From positions 1 to 64,000 of the forward strand of contig NZ_VSDO01000003.1 in the NCBI RefSeq assembly GCF_008084145.1: 64,000 nucleotides of DNA, given 5' to 3'. Every line of letters begins with the position of its first letter. The first letter of the stretch is position 1. This DNA is from Paenibacillus faecis. Lineage in GTDB: Bacteria > Bacillota > Bacilli > Paenibacillales > Paenibacillaceae. The notes below the pieces were generated by a model that saw only the letters and a list, made by a program, of their open reading frames with translations, had not been told where the DNA came from and ran no database searches. The translations under genes and the position numbers were made by a program. Positions 11,110 through 20,081 of this stretch are shown here, in pieces.

Positions 11110-12234
11110 TTGAGAAAAGCCAAATTAGAAGAGATTGAAATATTGCGCGGACTGGCCTTTTTAGCCGTTGTTTTGCAACACGTCATCGCCGGTCTCTTTT
11201 ACCAGCCTGGGTTGAGTCCCGGGGTACTTACGGTCGGAACGACCGCACTCGGACTGAGCCGGTATGCGGTGCCTATGTTCGTCTTCATTACCGGGGTGGT
11301 TCTTTTCTATAATTACGACGGAGAATTGAAGTTCGGAGCCTTTCTGCGAAAAAGATTTCAGCAAGTCGTTGTTCCCTATCTGGCCTGGACCCTTTTCTAC
11401 TATGTTTGGGTCGGCTTCCTGAGCGGAGTTTCCGCCAAAAGCACCTGGCTGCAGCTTTACGACATCCTTGAGTTGTCTTTGACCGGCAAAGCTTCTTATC
11501 ATCTATGGTTTATGGTCATGATTATTCCTTTTTACCTGCTTTACCCTCTATTTCGGCTTCTGTTGTCCAGGCAAAGATCATGGCAGGTGAATCTTGCCGT
11601 TGCGGGCGCCATCTTGATGATCAACCTGCTGCTCGTTTACGCCCTTTCCCAAGGGAAAATTTACAGCGACAATCCTAACCTGGGCTTTATTTTTCAATAT
11701 CTGGACCGAAATTTCGTCTTCTGGATCTTTTACTTTATGCTGGGCGGGTTGGTAGGCATATATTATGAACAGTGGAAAACCTTTGTGCGGAAAACCTGGC
11801 TGATCAGCGCCTCGCTTCTGGTCCTCTGCATGGTTCGGATCTACTTTAAAGTCGCTGAGATCAATGAAGGCGTGACGGACAATCCGTATCTGTTCAGCTC
11901 GAATGTCACTGCCCCGTTAAATCCTTTTATGATGGCGACGATTATCTTCCAGATTCTACTGATCTTCCTTCTGGCCGAAAAAATAGCCGCTTCCTCCGGA
12001 CGGGGCGCCAAAATGCTAAGAACGTTCGGAAAATACTCTTTCGGAGCTTACCTGGCCCACGCCTTCGTTCTGAATGTCGTCAGCAATTCGGTTATCGCCT
12101 ATCTGGGTGTCCTGGGCGTCTACGCTCAAACGCTCGTGTCCTTTATCCTTTGTGCGGTTCTTAGTCTGGGGCTCTGTGTAGGTCTCAGCCGAATGAAGAC
12201 TTCGGTTGGCGAAACGTTGGTAGGTAGAGTTTAA
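11110..12234 (+). CDS. Acyltransferase 3 family integral membrane protein
   Basis: A 374-residue polytopic membrane protein (about ten hydrophobic segments). The N-terminal EIEILRGLAFLAVVLQHV matches the first helix and conserved Arg/His of the acyltransferase 3 family (OafA/WecH/YiaH type). These enzymes O-acylate surface sugars or lipids using cytoplasmic acyl-CoA. It starts at TTG, preceded by AGAGGGGGA. It faces away from pcrB. A frameshifted relative of the same gene is found at 17316-17610, and another acyltransferase of this family at 18143. The proximity to the glycan locus makes a role in decorating surface polysaccharide plausible; the substrate is not evident. Confidence 0.85.
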   Translation: MRKAKLEEIEILRGLAFLAVVLQHVIAGLFYQPGLSPGVLTVGTTALGLSRYAVPMFVFITGVVLFYNYDGELKFGAFLRKRFQQVVVPYLAWTLFYYVWVGFLSGVSAKSTWLQLYDILELSLTGKASYHLWFMVMIIPFYLLYPLFRLLLSRQRSWQVNLAVAGAILMINLLLVYALSQGKIYSDNPNLGFIFQYLDRNFVFWIFYFMLGGLVGIYYEQWKTFVRKTWLISASLLVLCMVRIYFKVAEINEGVTDNPYLFSSNVTAPLNPFMMATIIFQILLIFLLAEKIAASSGRGAKMLRTFGKYSFGAYLAHAFVLNVVSNSVIAYLGVLGVYAQTLVSFILCAVLSLGLCVGLSRMKTSVGETLVGRV

Positions 12235-12304
12235 GGGTTTGGTGGGGAGGCTCCCGCCCCCCATCATCTCCCCCCACGGCATGGAAACGAAGCAACGGAG
12301 AGCG

Positions 12305-13189
12305 TTAAAATCCGAGATAAGCGGTCCAGCCTGCCCGGGCGGCATCCTGCTCGCTCAAAAAATCGGTGTAGAATCCGTAAACTCCCATCCGCTTGAACTT
12401 CGCGATGCTTCTGGGCTCATTCACGGTATGAACATAGGACGGGACCCCGATGCTATTCAGGGCGGTCACGAGTTTTTCCGTGGCCCGGGTTTCCGACATG
12501 GTGACGGCGGCGAGCCGCTTTTCCTTGGCAAATTCGATGACCTGCTCATCCGAATCCTCGGATTGATAGAGCGTATAAATCACCTGCTCGAAAGAATGCA
12601 GCCTCTCCACGTCTCCCCACATCTCCCGATTGTAAATCTGCGGCACAACGCGATCCAACAGGGCAGCGTCCCGCTTTTTGGCGCTTTGCACGATCTTGGT
12701 GTAAATGCGATTAAACTCTTCCGTCTTAATCTGCTTGGTATCGGTAACCACATAGATGTCGGGATAGCGTTCCATCAAGTCCAGAATATCCTCCCAGCCC
12801 AAAGGTTCATACCGGCCGAGGATTTTGGCCTCCTTGAATTCCCGGTAGCTCCACACCGTCCCGCGCTCGTCAGGCTTCACCATCGCCTCCTGACCCAGCA
12901 TCTCGGTGAACTTCTCGCCCCATTCATGCCGGGCGATCAGCCGGTCATCTTTGCTTAAAAGGAGGTCCGCCTCGAAAACGCGGGTCCCTTTTTCATAGTT
13001 GGCAATGAAAGCTTCATAGCTGTTCGTATACGTCAGCCCCTCGATCCCGCCCATGGCATGGGCCACCACCCGGTGCGCCTGGAACCCCGGAGCCGATGGC
13101 ACCGATGCCTGCGGTTTGGAAAGGGTGAAGAACATAAGAACGGTAACGCCCGCAAACAACAGCAAGTAATGCAGGGGTTTTGGATTCAT
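12305..13189 (-). CDS. Glycerophosphodiester phosphodiesterase-like exported/membrane-anchored protein
   Basis: A 294-residue protein with one N-terminal membrane segment (YLLLFAGVTVLMFFTLS), so the domain should be extracytoplasmic. Residues 40-100 follow the GDPD pattern (conserved His in VVAHAMGG, acidic pair in FEADLLLSKDD, HEW), and YVVTDTKQIK and SYVHTVNE are family-like later strands. The canonical HRG start is replaced by HAMG, so it belongs to a divergent branch whose substrate is not established; glycerophosphodiesters or teichoic-acid-like polymers are possible. It converges with the upstream acyltransferase gene and has no obvious partner. Confidence 0.75.
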   Translation of the reverse strand: MNPKPLHYLLLFAGVTVLMFFTLSKPQASVPSAPGFQAHRVVAHAMGGIEGLTYTNSYEAFIANYEKGTRVFEADLLLSKDDRLIARHEWGEKFTEMLGQEAMVKPDERGTVWSYREFKEAKILGRYEPLGWEDILDLMERYPDIYVVTDTKQIKTEEFNRIYTKIVQSAKKRDAALLDRVVPQIYNREMWGDVERLHSFEQVIYTLYQSEDSDEQVIEFAKEKRLAAVTMSETRATEKLVTALNSIGVPSYVHTVNEPRSIAKFKRMGVYGFYTDFLSEQDAARAGWTAYLGF

Positions 13190-13261
13190 GCTGTGCCGCC
13201 CCCTTTTTAGGATGATTTCGCCCGGAATCGGGCTCGCGATTTCTTATTAACTAATAAACGT

Positions 13262-13299
13262 AAAAAAGCCTGCAGACTCAGGGGAGTCTTGCAGGCTTT
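13262..13299 (-). terminator. Terminator after the initiating sugar transferase gene
   Basis: AAAGCCTGCAAGACTC and GAGTCTGCAGGCTTT pair almost perfectly on the minus strand and are followed by TTTTTTA. It lies about 20 bases after the stop at 13320. Confidence 0.9.
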
Positions 13300-13319
13300 C
13301 ACGATGCTATTTTATGAAA

Positions 13320-14831
13320 TTAATAGGCCCCCGTACCTTTTATGACGATCGGCAGGGTCTTAAAGAGGATTTTCATCTCCAGGCCGAAGCTCCAATGCTC
13401 GATATAATATAAGTCCAACTTTACCCATTCTTCAAAAGGCAGGTCGCTTCTGCCGTTAATTTGCCAAAGCCCCGTAATGCCCGGACGAATATCCAGCCGC
13501 CGCCATTCGTAGTCCGTATATTGCTCCACTTCCTTCGGAAGCGGAGGGCGCGGACCGACCAGACTCATATGGCCGAGTACGACATTCAAGAGCTGCGGCA
13601 GCTCATCAATGGAATATTTGCGGATAAACCGCCCCACTCTTGTCACGCGAGGATCGTTCTTTATTTTAAATACCGGGCCGTCCGCCTCGTTTTGCGTAGT
13701 CAATTCCACTTGCAGCTGCTCCGCGTTCTCCACCATGGATCTGAACTTATACATGTTGAACGGAGCCCCGTTTTTGCCGATCCGCCGCTGTTTGATCATC
13801 ACGGGTCCTTTGCTGTCCAGCTTGATGCTTACGGCTACGATGAGCAGTAAGGGAGAGATTAGGATCAGGCCCACTATGGAGAGCACCAGATCCGAGGCTC
13901 TTTTCAAGATTAGGTTAAGCCCGCGCAACGGCGTCTTGACGATCTCGATACAAGGATATTCATAGGCCTGGTCAAACACGACGCCCGACGTCACCATTTC
14001 GAACATCTCCGGAATGATCTTAATACGGACATCATATTTGCGGATACGAGTGATCATGTTATTAATTACGTTCCGTTCCGAGGGAATCGTAATGTAAATC
14101 TCATGGATTTCGTACTGCTGTAGCAGCCTTTCCACCTGATCAATCGAACCGATCACCTGCTCCGTATCCTTTTTATAATCATCCAAAAAGCCTACGAACC
14201 GGTATCCGTTTGTTTTCCCGCTAAACAGGTTATCCCGGATTTCCTCGCCTACCCGCCCGGCGCCGATTATAAGGACATTCTTGCTGTATATGTTTTTGCG
14301 GGTTAAAAGAACCATGACCCCCTGGCGCAGCAGACGGGAGATAAAGGCGCTAACCACGATCAAGACCGCAAAAGAGAAAATGACCAAGCGGGAATAGACT
14401 ACCCCGGTTTTCAAGAAAAAGATAAGGCCGAGAGCGATGAGGAAAGAAAAGAACACGGCTTTTCCCGCTTTTAGGGTGTCATCGATAACTCTAATATCCC
14501 GGTCCCATTTGTAAAGTCCGTGATGGGTCGTATAAATCGCGTAGATGGTAAAAATCACACCCAATAAGAGCAGATAATCTCTTCCCACCGGCAGCGTTTC
14601 CCAGTGATTGAACAGGTCGGTGACGCTGTCGATTTTATAGTCGGGGAGTACCCGGATAAAAAACAGCAGCATAAAACTGCAGATGTAAAAGACATATTCC
14701 AGCGCGATCAAAACAATGTTAAGAAACCTCTCCAAACGAAGCGTCCGTTTCTTGTACATGGAGATATTCTCCGCGATTAATAGATTGGTTGCATTCAATG
14801 ATTTATTGTTCATGGATACCGACGAGCTCAT
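13320..14831 (-). CDS. Polyprenyl-phosphate glycosylphosphotransferase (initiating sugar transferase)
   Basis: About 503 residues: several N-terminal membrane helices, a central Rossmann-like region (NVLIIGAGRVGEEI) and a C-terminal bacterial sugar transferase domain with KFRSM, SIDELPQLLNVVLGHMSLVGPRPPL and the terminal LDLYYIEHWSFGLEMKILFKT block. This is the WbaP/WsaP/WsfP type, which transfers a hexose 1-phosphate to undecaprenyl phosphate at the inner membrane face and so begins a glycan chain. The ATG at 14831 lies 7 bases after GGGGAG and is preferred to the upstream TTG. It lies last in a block with two GT2 genes and carries its own terminator, so it probably primes the glycan built by this locus. 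The sugar added cannot be read from sequence. Confidence 0.9.
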   Translation of the reverse strand: MSSSVSMNNKSLNATNLLIAENISMYKKRTLRLERFLNIVLIALEYVFYICSFMLLFFIRVLPDYKIDSVTDLFNHWETLPVGRDYLLLLGVIFTIYAIYTTHHGLYKWDRDIRVIDDTLKAGKAVFFSFLIALGLIFFLKTGVVYSRLVIFSFAVLIVVSAFISRLLRQGVMVLLTRKNIYSKNVLIIGAGRVGEEIRDNLFSGKTNGYRFVGFLDDYKKDTEQVIGSIDQVERLLQQYEIHEIYITIPSERNVINNMITRIRKYDVRIKIIPEMFEMVTSGVVFDQAYEYPCIEIVKTPLRGLNLILKRASDLVLSIVGLILISPLLLIVAVSIKLDSKGPVMIKQRRIGKNGAPFNMYKFRSMVENAEQLQVELTTQNEADGPVFKIKNDPRVTRVGRFIRKYSIDELPQLLNVVLGHMSLVGPRPPLPKEVEQYTDYEWRRLDIRPGITGLWQINGRSDLPFEEWVKLDLYYIEHWSFGLEMKILFKTLPIVIKGTGAY

Positions 14832-14855
14832 TTCCACACTCCCCAAAAAGCATTG

Positions 14856-15788
14856 CTAGTTCATGCCTATACCGGAACCCGTATCCGAACTTTTCGGGAG
14901 CGATTCCGGTTTCCTGTTTCCTTTAAGCGGGAATGAGAGAGCGGATTTGGCCACCGCCATCATAAATTGAACACCGATTCCCGCGTAAATCACGGCACTT
15001 ACCAAAAGATTATATTTCTTCCTATAGTGTTTATTATAGAACAACACCATGGAACGATGAAATTCGTAAATGATTTTTAAAGGCCTGCGAGGCGCACTGC
15101 CTCCTTTATAATGGACAATCGTGGTACGCGGATAATAATAATTGACCCATCCGGCCTCTTTGATCCGGTAACACCAATCCGTATCTTCCGCATACATGAA
15201 GAAATCCTCGTCCAACATGCCTACCTGCTCGATCGTCTCCCGGCGGACCATCATAAAGGCCCCGACCAGGCAGTCGATGGGGTATTCTTGGTCCGGGTCC
15301 AAATAACCCAATTGATACTGGTTGAATTTGGGGTTATCCGGGAACCAATTCGAAAACCCAAAGGCATAATAGAACGAAGCGGATGGCGTAGGAAAACCAC
15401 GCTTACACGCCTTATCCAGCGAACCGTCGGGCAAAATCACCTTGCAGCCCGAGGCCCCCACTTCCGGGTGGCCGTCCATAAACTCCAGCATGATTTGCAG
15501 CGTGTCTTTTTGAATAATCGTATCGGAGTTGAGCAGCAAAATATAACGTCCACCGGAGACTTTCATCGCTTGATTGTTTGCATACGAAAAACCCGTATTC
15601 TTCTCATTAACGATAAGAGTGACTTGAGGAAATTGTTCGCGGATTCGCTCCACCGAATCGTCGTGCGAGTGGTTATCCACCACAATGACCTCAAACCGAT
15701 ATCCCGTCTCCGAGGCATATACGGACTGCAAACAGTCCAACGTCAGTCGGCACGTGTTGTAATTGACAATAACTATGGATAAATCCAC
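14856..15788 (-). CDS. Glycosyltransferase family 2, rhamnosyltransferase-like
   Basis: About 310 residues. GTG at 15788 is chosen because AGGAG lies 8 bases upstream and the GT2 fold begins at once (VDLSIVIVNYNT). The nucleotide-sugar motifs VVDNHSHDDS and LLLNSDTI (DxD-equivalent NSD) and the acceptor-loop YAEDTDWCYRIKEAG place it with the RfbN/WsaF-like rhamnosyltransferases. A hydrophobic C-terminal segment (VSAVIYAGIGVQFMMAVAKS) may hold it at the membrane. It lies 24 bases upstream of the initiating transferase gene and follows another GT2, consistent with one operon. dTDP-L-rhamnose from the nearby rml genes is the probable donor, by inference. Confidence 0.83.
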   Translation of the reverse strand: MDLSIVIVNYNTCRLTLDCLQSVYASETGYRFEVIVVDNHSHDDSVERIREQFPQVTLIVNEKNTGFSYANNQAMKVSGGRYILLLNSDTIIQKDTLQIMLEFMDGHPEVGASGCKVILPDGSLDKACKRGFPTPSASFYYAFGFSNWFPDNPKFNQYQLGYLDPDQEYPIDCLVGAFMMVRRETIEQVGMLDEDFFMYAEDTDWCYRIKEAGWVNYYYPRTTIVHYKGGSAPRRPLKIIYEFHRSMVLFYNKHYRKKYNLLVSAVIYAGIGVQFMMAVAKSALSFPLKGNRKPESLPKSSDTGSGIGMN

Positions 15789-15943
15789 CGGCAACGCTCC
15801 TGACAAAAATAGTAATCTATCGACATTATAGCATAATGTGATAGGTGGAGGGGAAATATGGGGTGGGAAATGGTGGAGAGAGCCGGATAAATGACAAAAG
15901 GAACCGGTAAGAACCGGTCCCTTACTTCGAAGCTTCATAAGCC

Positions 15944-16897
15944 TTATTTTTGATTCTTGTTGAGGACCTTCTCCTTAAGTTCCCTCCGCTTTGCCCTCAG
16001 ATTTGGCCGTTGCCGCCAAAAGTCTACCCAGGCACCAAGCACTTTTGGCTCTCGCAACAGCATGTAACCGTGTACTGCAATTTCATAAGCAAGTAATTGG
16101 GGGAGGTTTCTAACCCAACCGGCACCGGACAGGTTTTTATAGATCATCTTATACCGGTTGATGAACGAACGCTGGCGAATAAACAAGGGTCTTGCGCCTC
16201 TCTGGCCTTTCTTCCATCCCCGCTTATGAATGCCGAGCGCCTCGGCGCAATAATACGCCTTCCAACCCAATAGTCCGGCTCGCCAGGCCACGTCTACATC
16301 TTCTTTATAGGCAAAAAAGTCTTCATCAAAAAATTGTCCCTGTATCGAAATGTCATCGATCATGATTCGCGAATAGATCGCCGCTGCCCCGGAGACGCCG
16401 AACACTTCTCCCGACGCGCTCCATTGCTGTCTCGGTTCCCCCGCCCCTCGATCAAACGCCCTCCAAATCCGGTTCATCACAAGGCCGGTACTATCCACTA
16501 TCTCGGGAGCATCTTGGAAAAGAAGCAGCCCCGTTGAGCTTCCAATTCCCGGTTGCCGCTCCATCTCCCCGACAAGCCTTTCCACGTAACTAGCCTCAAG
16601 CTCTACATCCGGATTGAGAACAAGCACGTAATCGCTCTCCGTCATGCGAATGGCTTGGTTGTGCGCAGAAGCGAAGCCGATATTTGAGGGATTGGGGACG
16701 AGTTGAATGATCTGGCTCTCCGTTCGTTCAATATATTTAAGCACACGGCCCACTGTACCGTCTACCGAGGCATTATCGATAACGATAATTTTCTGAAGTT
16801 CATAAGTCTGCCGCAAAACCGCATTCAGACAAGCTTCGATGTCTTCAGCGCTGTTATAAGTTACGATATGGATGGTTACCGTAGGGGTTGATGGCAT
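15944..16897 (-). CDS. Glycosyltransferase family 2, rhamnosyltransferase-like
   Basis: A 317-residue GT2 protein: N-terminal TVTIHIVTYNS, IVIDNASVDGT, the NPD motif in YVLVLNPDVEL, and the conserved FFAYKEDVDVAWRAGLLGW acceptor region. This set is typical of bacterial rhamnosyltransferases of O-antigen and S-layer glycan loci. The start ATG follows AAAAGGATG. An imperfect hairpin on the minus strand at about 15891-15922 followed by TTTT may partly terminate transcription before the next GT2 gene. Upstream there is about 1.2 kb without an intact gene, so this gene probably begins the GT2-GT2-initiating-transferase unit. Confidence 0.83.
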   Translation of the reverse strand: MPSTPTVTIHIVTYNSAEDIEACLNAVLRQTYELQKIIVIDNASVDGTVGRVLKYIERTESQIIQLVPNPSNIGFASAHNQAIRMTESDYVLVLNPDVELEASYVERLVGEMERQPGIGSSTGLLLFQDAPEIVDSTGLVMNRIWRAFDRGAGEPRQQWSASGEVFGVSGAAAIYSRIMIDDISIQGQFFDEDFFAYKEDVDVAWRAGLLGWKAYYCAEALGIHKRGWKKGQRGARPLFIRQRSFINRYKMIYKNLSGAGWVRNLPQLLAYEIAVHGYMLLREPKVLGAWVDFWRQRPNLRAKRRELKEKVLNKNQK

Positions 16898-17315
16898 TAT
16901 ATTGCATCCTTTTCTTATAGAGGTAGTGAAAAAAGCGGTCTTGTAAACATTAAATTAGTTTAATCAAGTTACGCGTATTCATTATACCGAATCCTGGACG
17001 ACGCGCACACTTCGGGTGACGGAGTAGCACATTTTCATCATAGAAATTTTATTACAAAACAACTTTTTTAGGAATTTCCTTTGGGTAAGGCGAAATTTGG
17101 AAGATACGAAATCTTGTGAGAGATTGTATTTTTGGCGTTTTCTATGAAACAAGTTATTGCAGTGGTTTTCAACCGGTAGTAAGTACATCATCGATGGGAG
17201 GCAGGAAGATGTTCCTGATTATTATCCGATTTGCGATTCCGATGTCCATTATATCACCGACGTGAATGTTATAATTATAACGATTAATCAAAATTTCGGC
17301 CAAAATCATTCTTCC

Positions 17316-17610
17316 TTACTTGACCTGTCTTTTTACTTTGTATGGATTCGAACGGCGGGCCAGATAATTAAATATTAAGCCAAGCTGTGGCTTGTCGAGG
17401 AGGCCTTGGACAGTGGAAGACCAGAATAGAATTGAACCAAAGAACTCGGCCACGACGATCAGATTGACCAATACCTTTCTTTTGAACATCAGCAAAGGAA
17501 AAACATAGGACAAAGAGTAACCGGAATGACCATTGCCATAAAAACTAGATAATACGAGGATTTCCCCATCAGGGAGACTTCCACCAGAAGCCCACTCTAA
17601 GCCGTAGTTT
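17316..17610 (-). pseudogene. Frameshifted remnant of an acyltransferase 3 gene
   Basis: One minus-strand frame reads GKSSYYLVFMAMVIPV (around 17535-17565), closely resembling the segment GKASYHLWFMVMIIP of the intact acyltransferase at 11110-12234, and then hits a stop. A second frame continues with PLLMFKRKVLVNLIV and LDKPQLGLIFNYLARR, matching the later PNLGFIFQYLDR block of the same protein. Homology thus crosses frames and both ends of the gene are missing. The rest of 16898-18142 shows no ORF I can support; it is the boundary between the GC-rich GT2 genes and the AT-rich acyltransferase. Confidence 0.65.
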
Positions 17611-18142
17611 TGGCAAAAAATATGCAGCGATGAAGAAGCCATTGCGGTTTTGCCTTTACTTCATTGTTGACGATATCATCTAGATCAACAGCAGTTCAAC
17701 GGACGATCCTTACCTTTACACGTCACTTCGCCGCTTAAACCGCGATCACCATCACTATATAATTGTGTTCAATCTTCACCGCCGTAATGAAACAGGCCAG
17801 CAAACCGAGAAGTTTTTGGTTATGATCGGCTTATTAGGTAAAATAAAACTTTATCTCATTCATTCATTCGTTTTGCACTTTACTGGCCAATTTCCGTCGT
17901 TTGAAGAGAAATTTTGTATAGTATGGGATCCAATAGTTTATTCTTCACCGTTTGGAGGAGACTGGTAAATATTTCAAAATTTCTTTGCTTTTTTTAACAA
18001 TCATCTTGTGTGGGATTTTATATAACCAGCAGGCTTATTGACAAATAGAGTTTTGCTAAATGTATCATCAATCGATAGTATTGACATACTTTTAACTTTC
18101 ATTCTATACTTTCTAAAGTTGCATCGCATTTTTTCAAAAGGG

Positions 18143-19165
18143 ATGATTAATATTACTCAGAAAGAAAGGATCTTCTATTTAGACTTTATCCGAGCAATAT
18201 CAATAATTTTGGTTATAATTTATCATTTTAATGGCTTCATTAACGAACGAAATTTGCTAGGCGATAACAAACTTCCAATTAATTTAGGTAATACTATTGG
18301 ACTTGGAGAGATTGGGGTAGCTCTATTTTTTTTGATTTCTGGCGCAGCGTTAATGCATAGGTACAGTGGCAACTTCTCTACAAAGAATTTCTTTTTTAAG
18401 AGATTCCTGGGTATATATCCACTATTTTGGATAACATATGTATTAACATTCCTATATTTATTTTATAGAAATAAAACTATTAATCATTCATCCCCCAACT
18501 GGACTATTTTATTTTCTATCTTAGGCATTGACGTTTATATGGGGAATGTTCTTACTATATCTAACTTTGCTCTTATTGGAGAATGGTTTTTAGGATGTAT
18601 TATATTAATTTATTTATTTTTCCCTTTATTGAGATACATTATGATAAAAAAACCACATACATTGTTGATTTTAACCATAGTCTACTACGTTATCATTATT
18701 CAATTTTATGATTTTAAAACACCAATTCATATGAATTTTATTACAAGAATTCCCGAGTTTATCTTCGGAATGTATTTAATGACATACTGTCAAAAAGTAA
18801 AAACATATCATTTCTCCATAGCCCTTATTATAAGTATAGTAATACTATCTCTCCCGATAGATATGAACAGAATGTATAGAGTTACAATTATTGGTATATC
18901 ATTTTTTTGTGTATTAAGATATATAGCAGATCTGATAAAGAATAACAAACTAAAAAGTTTTGTTGCGTTTATAAGTAAATATAGTTATGCGATATTCTTA
19001 GTGCATCATCTAATCCTTATGTTGATTATAGATCATTTTTACGGTAAAGTATTAACCTATAGTGAAGTATTTTGTGTGTTTTTAATAACTTGCACAGTTA
19101 TCTCAGTCATCTCAGTATATTTAAGTAAATTTTCAAACAAAGTAGTTGACATGTTCTTAAGCTAA
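18143..19165 (+). CDS. Acyltransferase 3 family integral membrane protein
   Basis: About 340 residues. ERIFYLDFIRAISIILVIIYHF is the hallmark first segment of the acyltransferase 3 family (Arg and His conserved), followed by about ten hydrophobic helices. Likely O-acetylates or otherwise acylates sugar residues of the surface glycan. The frame is open from a TTG at 18038, but no good ribosome binding site precedes it; the ATG at 18143 directly follows AAAAGGG, which is closer than ideal, so the start is uncertain. The gene is strikingly AT-rich compared with the 11 kb acyltransferase and points opposite to its neighbours. A bidirectional-looking terminator ends it. Confidence 0.8.
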   Translation: MINITQKERIFYLDFIRAISIILVIIYHFNGFINERNLLGDNKLPINLGNTIGLGEIGVALFFLISGAALMHRYSGNFSTKNFFFKRFLGIYPLFWITYVLTFLYLFYRNKTINHSSPNWTILFSILGIDVYMGNVLTISNFALIGEWFLGCIILIYLFFPLLRYIMIKKPHTLLILTIVYYVIIIQFYDFKTPIHMNFITRIPEFIFGMYLMTYCQKVKTYHFSIALIISIVILSLPIDMNRMYRVTIIGISFFCVLRYIADLIKNNKLKSFVAFISKYSYAIFLVHHLILMLIIDHFYGKVLTYSEVFCVFLITCTVISVISVYLSKFSNKVVDMFLS

Positions 19166-19175
19166 TGCAATATAC

Positions 19176-19213
19176 AAATCGCTGATGCATGAAGCATCAG
19201 CGATTTTCTTTTT
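19176..19213. terminator. Terminator shared by the acyltransferase (plus) and rmlD (minus)
   Basis: AAATCGCTGATGC and GCATCAGCGATTT form a 13-base perfect stem with a short loop, followed on the plus strand by TCTTTTTT. The rmlD stop codon (19197-19199) lies inside the stem, so the last codons of rmlD double as half of the hairpin. Confidence 0.85.
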
Positions 19214-20081
19214 TACTTTTTAGCTTTATCTCTCTCAAACAATCCCGTAGCCCTTCACGCCATGGCCGCAAATCCTGAAATCCATTCGTCCGGATCGACA
19301 GGTGATCCATAACCGAATTACGCGGGCGTGGAGCTGGCCGCGGAAATTCATCCGTCGTGCAGGGTACTACACGAACCGGATAAGCGTGACCCCAAACATT
19401 TTCAACTTCCGCAAAAATTGCTTGGGCAAACTCAAACCATGTGCATTCCCCTTCATTCGAAGCGTGGTAAATTCCGTACTTTTCCGTTTGAACCAGTTCC
19501 AAAAGGAACGCTGCTAAATCCACCGTATAGGTAGGAGATCCTTTTTGGTCATTCACCACTTTAAGTACCGACTTCTCTTGACCTAGCTTCAACATCGTTT
19601 TCACAAAATTATGTCCGTGCAGGCCATATACCCAGGAAGTTCTCACGATAAAAAATGCGGAAGACAAGCTTTGTACGAGTATCTCTCCCGCCCGCTTGGA
19701 TTTTCCATAAATACTCTGAGGGTTCGTATTGTCGTACTCCCGATAAGCAGCCGTTGCAGTGCCATCGAATACGTAGTCCGTACTAATGTAGCAAAACTTA
19801 GCCTTAACCTGTTCGGCTACCACGACCATATTTCTCGTTCCTACTACGTTAACTGCATAGGCCATATCAATATCGGCTTCTGCTTGATCGACAGCGGTGT
19901 AAGCTGCGCAGTGAATGATGGCATCCGGTTTGAATTCCTGAACACGCTCCAAACACATCCCAAAATCGGTAATGTTTAGCGACGCCCGATCACATGGCAA
20001 AACTTTATGTCCGGCCTCCCCAAAAAACTGCACTACATCTTTTCCTAGTTGTCCTCCAGCCCCAGTTACGAGAACTTTCAT
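19197..20081 (-). CDS. rmlD: dTDP-4-dehydrorhamnose reductase RmlD
   Basis: A 294-residue short-chain dehydrogenase/reductase with the N-terminal dinucleotide site VTGAGGQLGKD, AAYTAVDQAE, the catalytic YxxxK in YGKSKRAGE, and VRTSWVYG, all characteristic of RmlD. It reduces dTDP-4-dehydro-L-rhamnose to dTDP-L-rhamnose, the last step of the pathway. Its start overlaps the rmlB stop by four bases (ATGA), indicating translational coupling. All four rml genes are contiguous in the order A-C-B-D along transcription. Confidence 0.95.
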   Translation of the reverse strand: MKVLVTGAGGQLGKDVVQFFGEAGHKVLPCDRASLNITDFGMCLERVQEFKPDAIIHCAAYTAVDQAEADIDMAYAVNVVGTRNMVVVAEQVKAKFCYISTDYVFDGTATAAYREYDNTNPQSIYGKSKRAGEILVQSLSSAFFIVRTSWVYGLHGHNFVKTMLKLGQEKSVLKVVNDQKGSPTYTVDLAAFLLELVQTEKYGIYHASNEGECTWFEFAQAIFAEVENVWGHAYPVRVVPCTTDEFPRPAPRPRNSVMDHLSIRTNGFQDLRPWREGLRDCLREIKLKSKKENR

